64,000 bases of DNA from Sabellastarte sp. h YS-2021 (GCA_964017235.1 OZ024928.1:83881566-83945565); one strand, 5' to 3'; shown: positions 23,501 through 38,500, counted from the first letter of the stretch. Made by a program: numbers and translations. The notes: generated by a model from the letters alone, not told the origin.

Positions 23501-26500
23501 AGATACATCTGGTGGGTAAAAATAATACCATCATTCAACACTATTTTTTAAAAACTGGAAGCTTTTTTTTAAATGGCTTGGGTGGATATCCCTTAAAGCC
23601 ACTAAGCATCTTCTTTTTGAGCAAGTCAGTCACCAAAGACTATTGCACTGACTTTGAGAAGGGGGTTTTATAAATTTCCCTTAAAAAAAACCCTTAGTTA
23701 TTTTCACCTTTCTAATTATTATTGTTTTCTTGGATATATATCAGAAAAAATATACTTCATGTGAAATCATTACAATCATCAGCTATTGCCACAATCTAAA
23801 ATAAAAGGAAAAGATATATATGTGGTTAAAATACCTTGTATAACCTAAACATTGGTTTAACATCAATGAAATACGTACAGTAATAACCACTCTAATTTTT
23901 AATCTACATTAAAATTTAATAACTTGGAAATGAATTTGAAATACACTGATTGCATGGCTACTGAAGCTTGTACATAAAGTTATCAAGGTACTGCTGTGAC
24001 TCACTTCCAACGGAACTTGAAGGCTCCTTCTTCTTTCTCAGCCAGCCAGTCAACAAGGGCTTTAGCACTGAGAAACAATGGGAAAATAGGTAAAATATCT
24101 TCATGTTTCACACAAAATTCTCATTTAGTGAAACTGTGGTAGAAATAGACAGGCATAAAATTGTCTGATGTAGAACACACTCATAACAATATTTAATTTT
24201 TTAAAAAATAAATATCTGTCCAACCAACAGGCCTCACTTAACACTCTTTGAAAAAAAAAAAACTTGGTTGCTGGAATATTTTATAACACAACATATTGAA
24301 TGCAAACACAGTCAGCACTGGTGAAGAGTAAGCTTCTGTTGAGGTTATGAATTGCCTTTTACAAGATTCACCATTCTTTAATTAACACAAATAATTGACA
24401 TAACTCTTCAGTCTTCCCATCCCATGTGCAAAAAAGCAGGAATAACAGAGGATCACAGTTAGATTATTACTTTAGTTCAATCTTGAAGAAAAACTTTTAG
24501 CATTAAAACCAGTATTCACCTTTCAGTTACTTGGAGTAGAAATGAGAGAAAACTTCTTGCAAATGTCTACAACTGACCTTTTATATAGCTGATATTTCAT
24601 CAAACCAATAAAAATGACAAGTTAAAAAATATGCGGTATCTCTCTGGGAAACAAAAGTTAGGCCTCAATCTGCTGAAATATACTGTACTATGACCAGCAA
24701 TCACCAACTGTTTTGTTCTGACATGCGAGGTATTTTTTGGCAATGACAATATTCTTCTCACCTCGTCAGTCCAAGAGAAGGAAGAACAATGACCATCAAC
24801 AGGAGAAATATAAAGGTTTTCCTCATAACAGCATGGTGCTCTGCAGACCTGCAACAGTGAAAATCCTGGCAAGTTAACTGATTAAACACATAGTTATGAT
24901 GTAGTTCCAAATTTACCATAACTTTTTTCCAAAATATGACCTGAGCCTAATTATTCACAGAACCATGCAGATCAGGGATTCATTTGAAATATTTTGGATA
25001 ATGTTAAAAATTGTAATTTAGTGTATTTTAAAGAAGATGTTGATTCAAACAGGGCAATAAAATCTGTACATGTGATTACTCATACATGTGCAGTATGTAC
25101 AGCCGTTGAACTACTTTGGAGTATTATTTAGTCTTTGATAGCAGTTGGCCTTTAGAAAGTGACAATATTTAGAGATATAGATTAGCTTGTTGAGAGGTAT
25201 TAAAGAACATGTTTTTTTTAGACAAAGGCAGCAGAAGACAAGTCTTGTACTCCTACTGTATAAACCTCAACCAGGAGATTTCTTTGTAACCAGAATATAA
25301 TTTGGATCTTTCCCCAAATGCAACTACTCCTTCCTTTGGCCTGGCCATGCCGACATAAACATTTTGAATGGAAATCTGCTCATTAGTTTTGGAGTAATGT
25401 CAACCAGAAAGCCCAAGGCTCTGAGAATACACTAAACATGGATCGTTGAAAATTTGAGGTTTTTTTTTTAATTGTATCCATAATATAATCTAAATCATTT
25501 AAAACATGTTATCACTTCTTCCTGGTCAGGCCCCACCAACACAAAAAATTTTAGAATGACATGTTTATTACTTCTGGAGTTTTTGTGAAGACAAATACAC
25601 TGACAATACACCCAAAACACTTCTTAGCATATGTTGTGGCCAATATTTGTGACTTTGATATTTATCTTTGTATACAAAGTGACAAATGAACCACAGTCGA
25701 ATCCTATATAAGAAGAATTGGCTGTTAAATAAAAGTAAATAACAGATAAGTTAAACAGATATATTTTATGATTGTTTGACAAATGACCTCATAGTGTTCA
25801 AATGCATATGATAATGGTGCTTAAGGATCATTGGGATGCAGGGAACAATTTTTATTTCTTGAAAATGCCAGATATTAACAAAGCAGTACAACACCCAGGT
25901 GGAGCTCAAGACAATGATTATACATCAGATAATATAACTGGTCTAAATTGGTCACAAAAATCTATAAAATTTTTCCATAACTGACAGAAAAATTAGAGAA
26001 TTTCCTTAAAGGTGTGTTTTAATATTCCACAAGATTATGTACAGACCTGGTCCAGTGTCCTACACAGTAGTAGTCTGTATAATACACCAGATTTGGTAGC
26101 AGTGAGGACATCAGCCACAGCAACAGGGTGGGAACAAACTGCACTATGATTGGGTTCTGAAAAAAACCCAATACATTTTGGATAGCATCATATGCATTAA
26201 TTGCATTTATAAATTTTTAATTTGATACATTTGGGTTAAATATTTTTTGTTGGTCAAACAGTTAATTAAATCTTTATTTTGTTATTTCATTACTTCCTGC
26301 TTTTTCAAATTTTAAGTGGAATACTTTACAAAAGTAATCAAAACTGACTTTCCCCTATTCAACCCAAAATCTCCCCCCTCCCCTTCCCCACATTAAGAGC
26401 TATGTGATATTTAGGGGAAAGGTCAGCGATGAATGTGGGTCACTCTGGTTATATGGTGACCTTCTTAATCCAACAAGGTCAAGAACTGACATTATGCACT

Positions 26501-29500
26501 GAACATAATTTGCTGATTCCACAACTTCTCTTTTGCCAATACCTGCCTTGACTATTGCTTCACAGCAGGCAAACATTGTCGAGCTCTTTTAAAAGATTCA
26601 ATTGACTTATTCTTTACAATTCCACAATTTTGAGTCTAAATACAAACTAGAAAAAGGTTTTTGCTGACAAAAACGAAGCGGCCCTGATGAAAAAGTGTGA
26701 AGTAAGCCGTAAAAGATATCAAGATATGCATCACAAGGAATAGAAAATGTCAAGTTTAGTGCATTGTGTATGTTACCATATTTAACAAATGAAAGAACGA
26801 CCAGAGCTTGACGGAAGAGAAATTGTATATGTGAAATTTACTTCTCAAAAGAACGCATGTCCGATGCGTAGGAAAAATGCCTCCTAGGAAATGTACCTCC
26901 TAGAAAGAATGCCTCCTGAATATTTTGTGACCAGGAAAAATACCTCCTAAGAAAAAAAGTTCTTTCAAGTATTATAACACTACAGGTTCACATTACAACT
27001 TCATTTTTCCACTTGAGTCTTATAGTCGCCAATGCCTGTCAAAAACTCACAGTCTTTTACCCATTTTGCTTAGCTGTACAAAGGTACGTAAGTTTCTCTT
27101 GTAAGGTTTTGCTGGTGCTTCTCACTGTTTTGGCTGGCTGCTCATCCCTGGCTTCCATTAACATGTTTTTGATATTATACGTTATAGGTTCATATGTAAC
27201 ATGTTTACAGGTTGAAATAACTTTTTTTCCTCAGGAGGCATTTTTTCCTAGTCACAAAATATCCAGGAGGCATTCTTTCTAGGAGGCATTTTTTCCAGGA
27301 GGCATTTTTTCTGTGAGGCATTTTGTCCAGGAGGCATTTTTTTCCCAGATTCTGTATGTCCTACATTCTTTGGTAATGTTCTCGGAGAAGAGGTCTTGAG
27401 TGAAAGGGTACATTGACCACAGACAGTTCTGTTCAAAATGTCATTAGTATCAGACTTAAGTATAAAACACTAATTGAATGCAGTGAACTTGTGCTTCAAC
27501 TAAAAACTTAACAAAACCACTAATAAAATCCAGTGAACCAAAGTGCCTTAGAGTTTTTGTTCAAAAATTAATGATTTTGCTTCAGAGTTATTGCTTACAA
27601 GAAAAATCAAGTTACAAACAAGTGAAGCTATAGCTCTAGAAAAATGTTACTGGATTTATTGGAAAAAAAAAGTATGAGTTTTTTTTTGCAATATTTATGA
27701 ATGATTTAGCAAGTGAAATTAAAAATCTAGGCTTAGGAATAAGAGTAGGAGATCATGATCCATTCCACACTTCAATAATGCACAAAATTAAGACCAAACA
27801 AGTTACTGGACTTGTTGTAGCTGTGGAAAAAGTAGCCTAATAACATGTTTTAACAAAATACTGTGAACGCAATACTTTTCAAGTTATAAGTGATTTAGTG
27901 CATGACTGCAGGAATTTGAATGCATTAAAGTTTCAAAAATTCATTTCCCACTTGAGCTAAAATTAATTAAATGTAGAAGTCTAAGTGAAATGGAAGAAAG
28001 AAAACAATATACATTCAAAACAACAGCATAAATATTCCACTTTTTTTGTTCCACTTTTGCTTCACACACACATATATATCTCTATCTATCATCTCCCTCC
28101 ATCAAAACCCCCACCTCCCCCACTGAGGCCATTCTTTTTTTTTTCCACTTGCTTTTTATGTGCACTAAAGGCGAGTTTGGGGGGGGGGGGGGGGGGGGGT
28201 TCTTTCTGCATAGAAAAATTGGGAATTTATATTATGTGAACACTGATCAGTTGCAATATGTTAATAACCACATCAGTGCATCATAAATTCGAAAATGTCA
28301 TAACTTCATAAACTTCATAACTTCAGTGCTTCATAAATTCGAAAATGTCATAACTTCATAAACACTAAGAGATTAGGTTTGCCAGACAGCACAAATATTT
28401 TTAAGTATACATATGCCAGGTGTGGTTTTAAAAAGTATTAAAATAAATGAGGAGGGAGCAAGAAGTATATATTTATCATGTTAACATGGCCAAAGCCTCT
28501 TAAGTACAGGAATTTTAAGTGAAATATTATACAAAATCTTACTTTACTATAATCAATGTCAAGTTAAACAGATGTTACTGAACAGTAAATCAGTTAGGGG
28601 CTGAAAATCCTCATTTTCACATCAAGATGGCCATGACTGTACTTGTATTGGAACTTCAAGGTGGAAAGAAAATAAGAATGTCCCTAATGTCATCTTTAAA
28701 AGTGTACAAAATTTAACTGAGCTCTGCTGAAGAATACGATAGCTGGAGATTAAAAACTCCATAATTTCACTGCAAGGTGACCATAACTTCATGCATATTG
28801 CGACTTTAAAGTGACCATAAAATGAGAATGTCCCTTTTGTCATCCTTTATAAGTGCATAAAGTTTACCTCAGGTCAGTTGAACAATAAGATAGCTGGAGG
28901 CTGAAACTTCATTTTTCACTGTAAGGTGACCATAACTTCATTCATATTGTGACTTTAAGGTGACTATAATATGAGAATGTCCCTTCAATATCAATATATG
29001 TTAGATATGGAAAAAGAAAAGAGCCAGACGGCTTTATTCAAATGTTATGACTTTAGGGAGGCCAAAATTATATTAACAGTTTAAGGTCACCATAAAGCCA
29101 GGATAACCCTTTGGTTTGCTATCCTTTATAGATGTGCAATGGTTAACTGAGGTCAGCCGAACAATAAGATAGTTGGAGGCTGAAAACCCCCTTATTTCAC
29201 TTTAAGGTGGCTACAACTCCATTCATACTGAGAGTTTAAGGTGACCATAAGTATTATTTTTATCTACTTTAATACCAGTGATAATTTCAATATAAAAAAA
29301 ATGAAAAAGAAAGGAGCCCGAGGATTTCATTCCAATTTGATGACTTTAAGCAGGCCATATGTCCATTAACATTTTCAGTTTAAGGTCACCATAAAGCCAG
29401 AATATTCCTTTGGCGAATCTTGATATATGTGCCAAGTTTGGTTGAAAAAAGCCCCCTTTTTGGACATTAAGGTGACCTTAAGATCACAGATACAGGGCTA

Positions 29501-32500
29501 AAACTTCGGCATGTGAAAGATTATCAAAAAGTAGCTGAATAAGTTATTCCAACAAAACGCCGAAATCCTAACCGTTTTTGAGATACAGACCAAGTACCCA
29601 TTTTTAAAAAATTTACGAAAATAAAACGCCTGCCATTCAGGCATCTATGGTCCGATTGATAAGAAAATCCTTTCCGACCTTGGAAATTTGGTCTAGAATG
29701 TACCTGATGAATTTTACAGCACAGGTGTGTGTGGTTTTTTCCGAAACGCGATGACGGGGTGTTTTGGACTTATGCTTAAGGTTACCTTAAGTAAAGCTTA
29801 AGGTCTGCGCAAAGTATCCCAAAAATTTTTCCTGCCCCTATAGTTTTAAAGAAAGATAAGAAGGAAAGAAAAATTTGAAAGGCTAAGAAGTTATTCAAGG
29901 GAGACCATAATCCTGCGGCGGCGGCGGCGATCAGTCAAACTTCAGTGAAAACAAATAAGCGTCCCTGACGGGCCGCTTAATAATTTCGACAAATGAGCAT
30001 TCACCATTAAATGACACCATATACCAGTTAGAGGCTGAGAGATTCTGGGTATGGTTTTGTCTTGATCTTATATATTGACTTAAACTTGTGGTCGAAACAA
30101 GATTAAGATGATGGAAGGTGAAGATTCACAGTATGCAATTACATGTATGGTTTTCTCCAGGTCCTGCTTGTAGTTGGTGAGGTTTAGAAGATTGAGGAAG
30201 ACAGAGGGTGTCGTCATGAAGAACAGTAGCATACACAGCAGGATGTTCACTGCCACAGCTTTCATCCACCACAGAGCAGGTGACACTGACAGGTTGTCCC
30301 TGGAATACATACAATGCTATTATCAGCAGATCTTATTTGGCTTTCAGGAAGAATACACTGCTAGTTGTTTTACCAGTTGACGTATATCACATTTTCATAT
30401 TGTATGCAAGAGCTTACATTTTTTTATGTTCATATAATGACATAGACTGCAGTTATTAGATTCATATAGTCATATCTCAAAATCACACACCAGCAGAAAT
30501 TGTCAGGTGCTGGAGCAAGGGCAATTCCAGTTACATGACATAACATGAAGTTATCCATCATTTTATTGCCTATATACTCATATCTTAACTGAAGTGTTAC
30601 TTCACAGATAAACAGACTTTACAGACTACAGTGATTATGCCCATGGTTTAACTTCTCATACTAGAAGATGTTGTAAGGGAATAGGACATGGTGCACCTCT
30701 TAATTGTGTATACTGAGCCACCTATAGTGGACTGTAGTGATTACATTGACGCAGTCATGGGTATGAAATGTAATAAAGTTGAATGGTTCATACCAGCAGA
30801 TGTTGTCTGGGGACGGAGCATAGCGCACTTCCCAGTTGTGTACACCGAGTTCTCTGCTGATTGAGGAAGGCATTGGGTTGTGTGCACCTTTACATGACAC
30901 CTTGAAGTCAGAGTGGATCCTGGAATACACACAATGTAGAGAGAGAGATTAAAAACCTCACAGAAATACAAAAGTAATACTGGTGGTAATGACTGAATAC
31001 CCATGGTTCCTAGAAAAGGGGATATAAACAAATTACAGAAAAAATTTCAAAAAGTGAAAATCTATGGATAGTTAATAACTGAAGGATGGCTATCGACAGA
31101 GTTTTAGAGATTTATAAAAATGAAACATATTTCAGGGTCTATTATTTCTTTTTTCATATAAGTAGCTTTTCATCAAATTGATCACAGAAAAACTAACAAA
31201 AAAATGCCACACTGTCAACAAACATCACTCACTTTGCTGCCACAAAATCATTCTCAAAGGTGACAAAAGCAATGCCAAGTGTGTTTTTAAAGGCTCTCAC
31301 TTTCTCATCATCACATTTCAGTGATAGCTGGTGCTCTTGTTCAGTGTAGTAATCTATGCAGTCCACCTAAATACAGTAAAAGTACAGGTCCAATGTACAG
31401 TTAAACTGAGAAGAGCTATGTTAAACAGAATTGACAGAATTATCAATAAGCACCACCTATTGAGTGAGAAATGTGAAACTGAGGAAATCCCTCTTTTATT
31501 TCTCTGACTTACAGACATTCTTCACATGTGTGATGGAAAACTGATGGAAACTTAGCACAAAGTCTCATGATTTTATGTTATTTTTTGAACAGTAGCTATG
31601 AAACGATATTTCCATATTGACTAACATGCCAAATCAAACATAGTTGAAACCTTTTTAACAGAACTATGGGAAGTATAAACTCCTTGATATTCTATTTAAC
31701 AGGACTGTACCAACTAGAAGAGTTTTATATTACATTAAAATTGCATTGCTATGCGCTCCACTAGTCTGAGAACCCTACCTCCTCACAGCTTTTACATCTA
31801 CAGCACGGACAGCACTGCCAGATAGCACCACAGGGTACTGCCACCATCATGGGTCTCTCTGAAGTTTGCTTGTACATTTGTTCAGAGTTTATAAGGCCCT
31901 CTAAAGCCCACATCCTGTATTATACATAGCAATATATATGCTTATAGGTTTTTATATTATGTCAGGTATTTGCCACCCCATGAAAATTTTACATCTGGGT
32001 TATTACTGGGTTCAAATAGGGTAAAATTGTACTCTGATATTTTCAATATTAAACAGTTAAAAGTGAGCATTCTGAAAATGAGTGTCTACTCCATGGTCAA
32101 AAAAAAAAAAACAACAACAAAAAAAAAACAACAAAAAAAAAAAAAACAAACAATGCAGTCAAATCCCTTGAAAGCACTCTGTTGAGTATAATTCTCATTT
32201 TAAGAAATAAACATTATTTCTGGTGACAGACAGCATTTCCTACAGGACTTTGGTCATTATCTGAAATTGCTGATAACATTTTTCATATGCCTTACAATGC
32301 CAGTTAAGAGGGAAGTTGGTGGTGCTTTTTTTCATTCTGAGTGTACTCAATTTACCATTTCTGATTCATACCATATATGGAGAAACAAAATTCAGATACT
32401 AGAGATTCTTCTTCATTAACAACCAGAGACTGATCTCCAAAGAGCTAGAGATCAATAATCTTAATTAGTACATTTATGTAATTCACACTAATGTCTTCAG

Positions 32501-35500
32501 ATTGAGTGTGTCCTGTTATAAGAATAACACCCGGCAAACCATGCTAAAATTCTGCTTTTGCCATAGTTTGGAGAGTGGTATTCCTATTCTAACATGACAA
32601 ATTTAAAAATACCTCAAATTGAATAATTATTACAAAAATTTTACAGTAAAACTAAGTTGTATGTTTTTTTGTTTTGTTCTTTGCAAAGGGTTATTGTAGG
32701 AACTGCCAAATGCTTGCGTGAATCTAATGAAATATTCATTGCAAAATCTTTATAACCCTTAGATTTCAGTCATTTATTTATATTCTAAACGACAGAAAAA
32801 GTAGTCCTGTGTTTCCACCGGCTGGTCCCACTGTGTATTTGTCAGATGGCGCATACATACTTCCTTCCTGTCTAGACAGCGTGACGTCACAGCATCTTTT
32901 TTGTTGTCTAAACCTATTAAGACCCCGAGTAAGCTGATAGCTTGGCCAGTTGGGAGGGCCTTTCCTGTCCACTGGATAGGGTATTAATTTATAAAAATTT
33001 AATTTACTTGTTAAATTTGCAATTTTACTGTGTTAATACCCAATGGACAATTGCTGAATAACTACCGCTTGGTCAGCGGGTGAGTTTCTAGGGACTTAAG
33101 TGAACAAATTTTCTCCAAACCTGGGTCGACCTTAAGGTCAGGAAACCCTGTAAGGCCATGATTAGTTACTAGGAGCCGGTTACCCAGGGCTATACTGATG
33201 TTGCCCCCCCCCCCTTTATTTTTACAGACCTGCTCTGAGGTAGGGGAAGAGAGGGATAAGTTCAGTCCCAGAAGGTAAATAAACCTCCGAAAGGAAGCAC
33301 GTCACAATTTTTTTTTGGTGATTTATTTGGGTTTTTTTCTGATTTTTGACCAGTCTTATTGACTGATATCTGATTTTCTTGTTTTACCAAGCATAGATCT
33401 CACTCCTGCATTTACCCGAACCTAGGGCCAAGAGGAAGTCAGTTTTGAAGGTCAAGTGCTTCAAAGAGGCCTCTTTAAGGGGTTCAAATGGAGCCTTTGT
33501 CAGCTGGTGCAACACCCGGGAGAGGTTCAGGGAGGGGATTCCCCTCCATACTTTTGGTCTGTCTCTGTGGAAACTATCCAGGAGACGAGTGAGATTTTCT
33601 TTTTTGCCGACATTAATGGGTGAATTTCCCAGCTTATCAGCAATTGCTGACCTGTACCAATCAATGGTACTGGGCTGCAACTTCCTGTCCTGAAACAGGT
33701 GCATAAGAAGTCAGCTACTGACTTTATAGGGGTGCCCTGAAGTCCACCTGATTACTGAGGCACCACTTTCTAAAAATGGCCCACTTTGCCTCATAGACTG
33801 ATCTGTTTGATCTACTCTGAGGAGCCTTAATTCATGCTGCAGTTGCCTCAGACAAGCCCTGCTCCTTGCTTTCTGAGGCTCTAGGAGCCATGCATGCCGA
33901 TTTAGGTTTGACAGATTCCTGTGAGGAGTCTGATTGAATGGCTGAGTGAGCAGGTTGGGCAAGTTAGGCAGGCTCAGTGGGATTTGGCTAGACATGACCA
34001 CTAGATCCCAGAACCAGGGCATGTTGGGCCACCCTGGAGCAAAATCAGAATGATTCTCCTGCATGAGTAGTTCCACAACTTCTCAACCACTGGGGAGATA
34101 TATGGGTCCAGATCCTCCCATCGCAGGCTGAGTGCATCGACTGCCCAGGCCGGGATGTCCGGCACTGGTGACACAAACTGGGCTAGCTTGTTGTTGAACC
34201 TTGTCACAAAAAGGTCTATTTGAGGTTGGTGCCACCTGTTGCATATTGCCTAGAAGACCTCTGGAAGGAGAGAACACTCTGTTTGAATTGTCTGGCCTAG
34301 CTTGGATAGCTTGTTTGCTACCATGTTCAGCCGGCCTGGGATGTGTCGGGCTTTGAGAGTAACCTGTTTGCTGGTACACCAGGTCAGGACTCTCCACAGA
34401 AGGGCACACAGAGGACCAACTTTCATCCCCCCTTCTTTGCTTATATAGGCAACCACTGTGGTGTTGTCTGTGGCTATAAGAACTATGCTGTTCTGGCAAA
34501 GGTCTGTGAACTCTTTTAGAGCCAAAAAGACCGCCTTTAGTTCCAGGTAATTTATGTGTAGCTTGCTTTTTGGAAGGGACCAGGTTCCCCTTGCAGTGTG
34601 ATCGTTTAAATGAGCTCCCCAGCATTCTTTTGATACATCTGTAAACATTTATAGGGCATGTTTTAGTGGGTTTAATGGTTGACCTTGGAGCACATTGCTT
34701 TCCTCAAGCCACCATCTTAAATGAGGGTGGAGTGACCTGGGAACTGGTATCATCTTTTCTAGTGATTCTGGGACCCTCCAATTTTGTTTGAGGTGCCACT
34801 GTATGGGCCTCATACCGAGTCAGCCTAGGTGAACCTGTTTTTGTTTTGCTGTCAACAGTCCTATGAGGGACAACAACTGTTGGACTGGACAGGTCGGTCT
34901 GGTTAATAATTCTCTGATTTTGGTTGTCAGTGTCTGCGACCGGTCTACGGTGGGTCTGACCTGGCCCTCTTTTGGCTTGAACTGGTAACCGACAAAGTCG
35001 AAAACTTGCTTGAGGTCCAGTTCTGAATTTTCAATGTATACTAACCAACCTAGGTCATGACAAAGAGCTACTAGTGTATGCTGGAGACAGATTTGGTGGG
35101 ATCATGCCCGGACCAACCAGTCGTCTAGGTACTGGTGGATTCTTATACTCTTCTGTAAACCCATCAGTTTGACCTCTTTGGCCACTACAGTGAACTCCAA
35201 GGGAGCTGTGGACAGACCAAGGGGTAGAGCTTTGAACTGGTATGTTTTGCCCTGGACATGAAATCTTAGATACTTTCTTGATTGGTTTTGTATGGTTATA
35301 TGGAAGTAGGCATCCTTGAAGTCAACAGACGTAACCCACTCCCCTGTCTGTAGGAGGTCCGGATCGTTTTTGGTGTCTCCATTTTGAATTTTTCTTACTT
35401 GAGGAATTTCTTGAGATTGCTCAGATCTAGTATAGGTCTCCATTTCTTATTTGGTTTTGGGACCAAAAATAGCTGGTTGTAAAAAACCCAGAGATTCTTG

Positions 35501-38500
35501 ATTTTTGACCAACTCTACTGCATTGCAATGCCTCCAACAGGTAGAGGTTCCTGTGGGGATGTACATAGCAGCTGATGATTTGTCTGTGACCTTGCCAAAT
35601 TTGGTCTGGTCTGGAAAGGTAGGGTGCACCCTTTTCTCAAGATTGTACTCTTGCCCCCCAAGGCTTCCCAAGTTACCCAAAACTAATTTAGTCTGGCCCT
35701 TACAGGCAGATGTTGTGCAACAATTGGGACATTTGATACAAGTTTGACAGAACAATTGATCTACAGAAGAAACATTGTTCACATATTTTGATGACTAACG
35801 TCTTACAATAGCCGGACTTATGCCTTTCCTTTGTGGCTGCCCTTGAACAATATGTGCATGAGAAACAACAATTGCGTCTGCAATATTTACAATTGGCTGA
35901 CAAGTTTTTACAGTCTGTCCGGACTCTGGTCCTTTCTAATGGTACTGAACACAATTTAAAATCTGTTTGCTCCCGGTCAATCTTCTTGAGAGCAGAAACT
36001 TTACACATTGATTGTCATTTATAAGAAGACTGACCCTTGGCCGGACGTGCTGAAAACTGTGAGGCTTTGCCCCTCCTCTTCTGGTTGTAGGAACCAATAG
36101 TTTTCCAGGCTGGTTTGCCGGGCCTCTGATCTCTGGCACCCTTGTCAGATCTTTAGTAAGGGTGAAAATGTAACTTTCGATAGCTGGACAAAGGTTGTGG
36201 TGAGCGACCTTTATTCTTGTGTTGGCCAATGTCATCAGCTTTTTTCAAAATCAGGTCCGGGAACAGTTTATCCAGGTGAATAGGTGCTTGTCTAAGAGCA
36301 GATAAGGTGTCCTGTTTTATCCTTGCCTTAACATGGGCTAAATAAGCGTCCTTCCTAGCCAAAGTCATGTTAGCCACATTAATTAACGCAAACTCCGACA
36401 AATGCTCCATGGTTTTAGCCATGCACTGGGTTATGCTGGAGTTAAAGTTCAGAAGATACTGTCACTCATCTGTGGCATTGCTGGTCTTTTTTGAAGACTT
36501 TTCTTTGGATTGTTCAGCCTGTATCTTTCTGAGCTGCACTTGCATGCTGGTTTGAACTTGGCTGAGGCATCTACTGAAGCCAGATGCCTGGTTACATATA
36601 TAAGTAGAATTACGAGCTAACTTCTCCCATCTCTTCAGTGTATCCTGGCTAAGTGGGCATCTTTCAGAAGATGAAGAATTATCCATATCCAGTATATGAG
36701 TCCAGGTCATGAAAGATCTGATCCCATGTACAGTTTCTTGATATGATTCCTCTTCTGAAAGAGCCTGGTCCATGTCTGTAGCAATGAGGTCATGATCCGG
36801 ATCAGATAACTCCCATTCCTCATCAAAACACCAGCCCACTACCATTGAGCAAGGTACTGGGCAGGTCCCAGGTCTCTACCCTTCCACCCTGTACCGATGA
36901 AAAATCAAGAATTATCGGCAGGTTTCTGGACTAAGTTTCTTGTCGAAGTTGGTTGAGCGTGTAGTTGCTGCTCAAATAAGGTCTTACATCGACTCAAATG
37001 ATCTTGGTAACACATTTCAGTCTGCCTACAAAGCTGGACACTTGATGGAAACTGCCCTATTGTGCATATATATTGTGAGATACACTTGTCGTTGTCCAAG
37101 GGTATGCCTACGGCCCTGGTCCTCCTTGACACGATCAACCATGACACACTCCTCACCTGTCTGTGAACAAGGTTTGGCTTCACTGGAACTGTCCTTAGGT
37201 GGTTTACAACATATCTCTTGGATCGTATTCAATCTGTCAAAATTGACTCAGTGATTTCAGAATGTTTTGAATTAAATTTTGGGGTGCCTCAGGGCTCTGT
37301 TCTTGGTCCTTTACTGTTCTCCCTATATACTTCCCCCCTTAGGTAATTGCAAAATTTAAGGATGTCAAATACCATTTTTATGCGGACGAATCCCAGTTGT
37401 TCGTCCATCTATCTCCTGGAAATTGTGCCAACTCATTTCACCAGCTAAAGGCCTGTTTGAATAATATCCATATCTGGATGTTTGAAAATACCAAAGTAAG
37501 TGACTTCCTGCTTATGCTTCAGACAGGTAAATAAAATATAATTTGCCTTATATAATTAACTTTGTGTCAATTGTATTTCAACTGCTGATTACAGAGTACA
37601 GTCTCATCGGAGGCTATGATTTATGATCAACTGGACCCCCTGAAGTACTATTGGGGTTGCTGGGTTGAACCCCTAGTTGAACCTGTGCTGAACTGGCTCT
37701 GAACCGGTTTTATACAGGTTGAACAGGTTCGGGTGAAGTTGACCTTATGAGCCATATTTTTGGTGGTGGGATCCAGGTAGGTTTCAGATTTAATACACCT
37801 ATTTTTGGTGTATTAATATGTGTTTTTATTATTATTACTTATTTATAGTAAATAATAACACAGGTGGTTGGACTAATATGTTGTCTAAGTGGTGAGTATG
37901 GGTTACTCATTTCCTTGCTTTTAATTAAGCATTTTTTTATTAAAGGTAATCAACTTAAATATTGATATAGTCTCATTATCTATTATGATTTGATTATAAT
38001 GTTTAAATAAGGAATATTAATAACTCCTGTTTGTGAATTATTTATTTCCATAATTATAATACACTCAACTGTGGTTAGTCATTTTGATTCAGAGTTGGAA
38101 TGGTGCACACCAAAATTTGAACACACATGCACATCCAGGCGCAGAAGGCTTGAGTTGGCATGGATATTTAATTTGCACTGTCTGACCCCCATTGGCATCA
38201 ACCAATTTGTTTGAGTCATGTAGGTATGATCCAACTACCTGGCACTCAGTTGTCACTTTCCTATTTTATCTGATGTTATAAAATAAGCTTACATTAAATC
38301 CTGGAAAAACTGAGTTTATAGTCTTTGGTTCTATGGATAAGTATAAATGGTTCAAAGATTCTTTCCTGGTGAACATTTTGGGAAACTGTCTCTCCCCGAA
38401 GGATGTTGTTCAAAATCTGGGTGTACTGTTTGATTCTAAATTCAACTTCACTAGTCACATAAACTCGGTCATTAAATCTTGCTTTGCCAACCTTCGAGAT

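Larger units (their letters stand above)
26676..29978 (+). mobile_element. Hairpin-ended tandem-repeat element, 3.3 kb (HINE/Helentron-like), composite
   Basis: Left end AAGCGGCCC (26676-26684) is inverted at the right end as GGGCCGCTT (29970-29978). That right end forms a hairpin with AAGCGTCCC (29957-29965, loop TGAC), preceded by a GCGGCGGCGG run (29915-29930). The core near the right has about five ~190-bp units (28580-29480) with AAGGTGACCATAA and GAATGTCCCTT. The left part contains a fold-back repeat (26871-27345) and a satellite-like fragment (27810-27920). The short inverted ends leave room for doubt that the whole span is one unit. Confidence 0.6.

Noticed and set aside
27985-28239. 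Proline/Gly-rich 84-aa frame
   Set aside because: Created by the C/T-rich stretch and G21 homopolymer.
37491-38279. Spliceosomal intron within the RT
   Set aside because: No GT...AG borders at the break points and a directly repeated AAAATA on both sides; insertion fits better.
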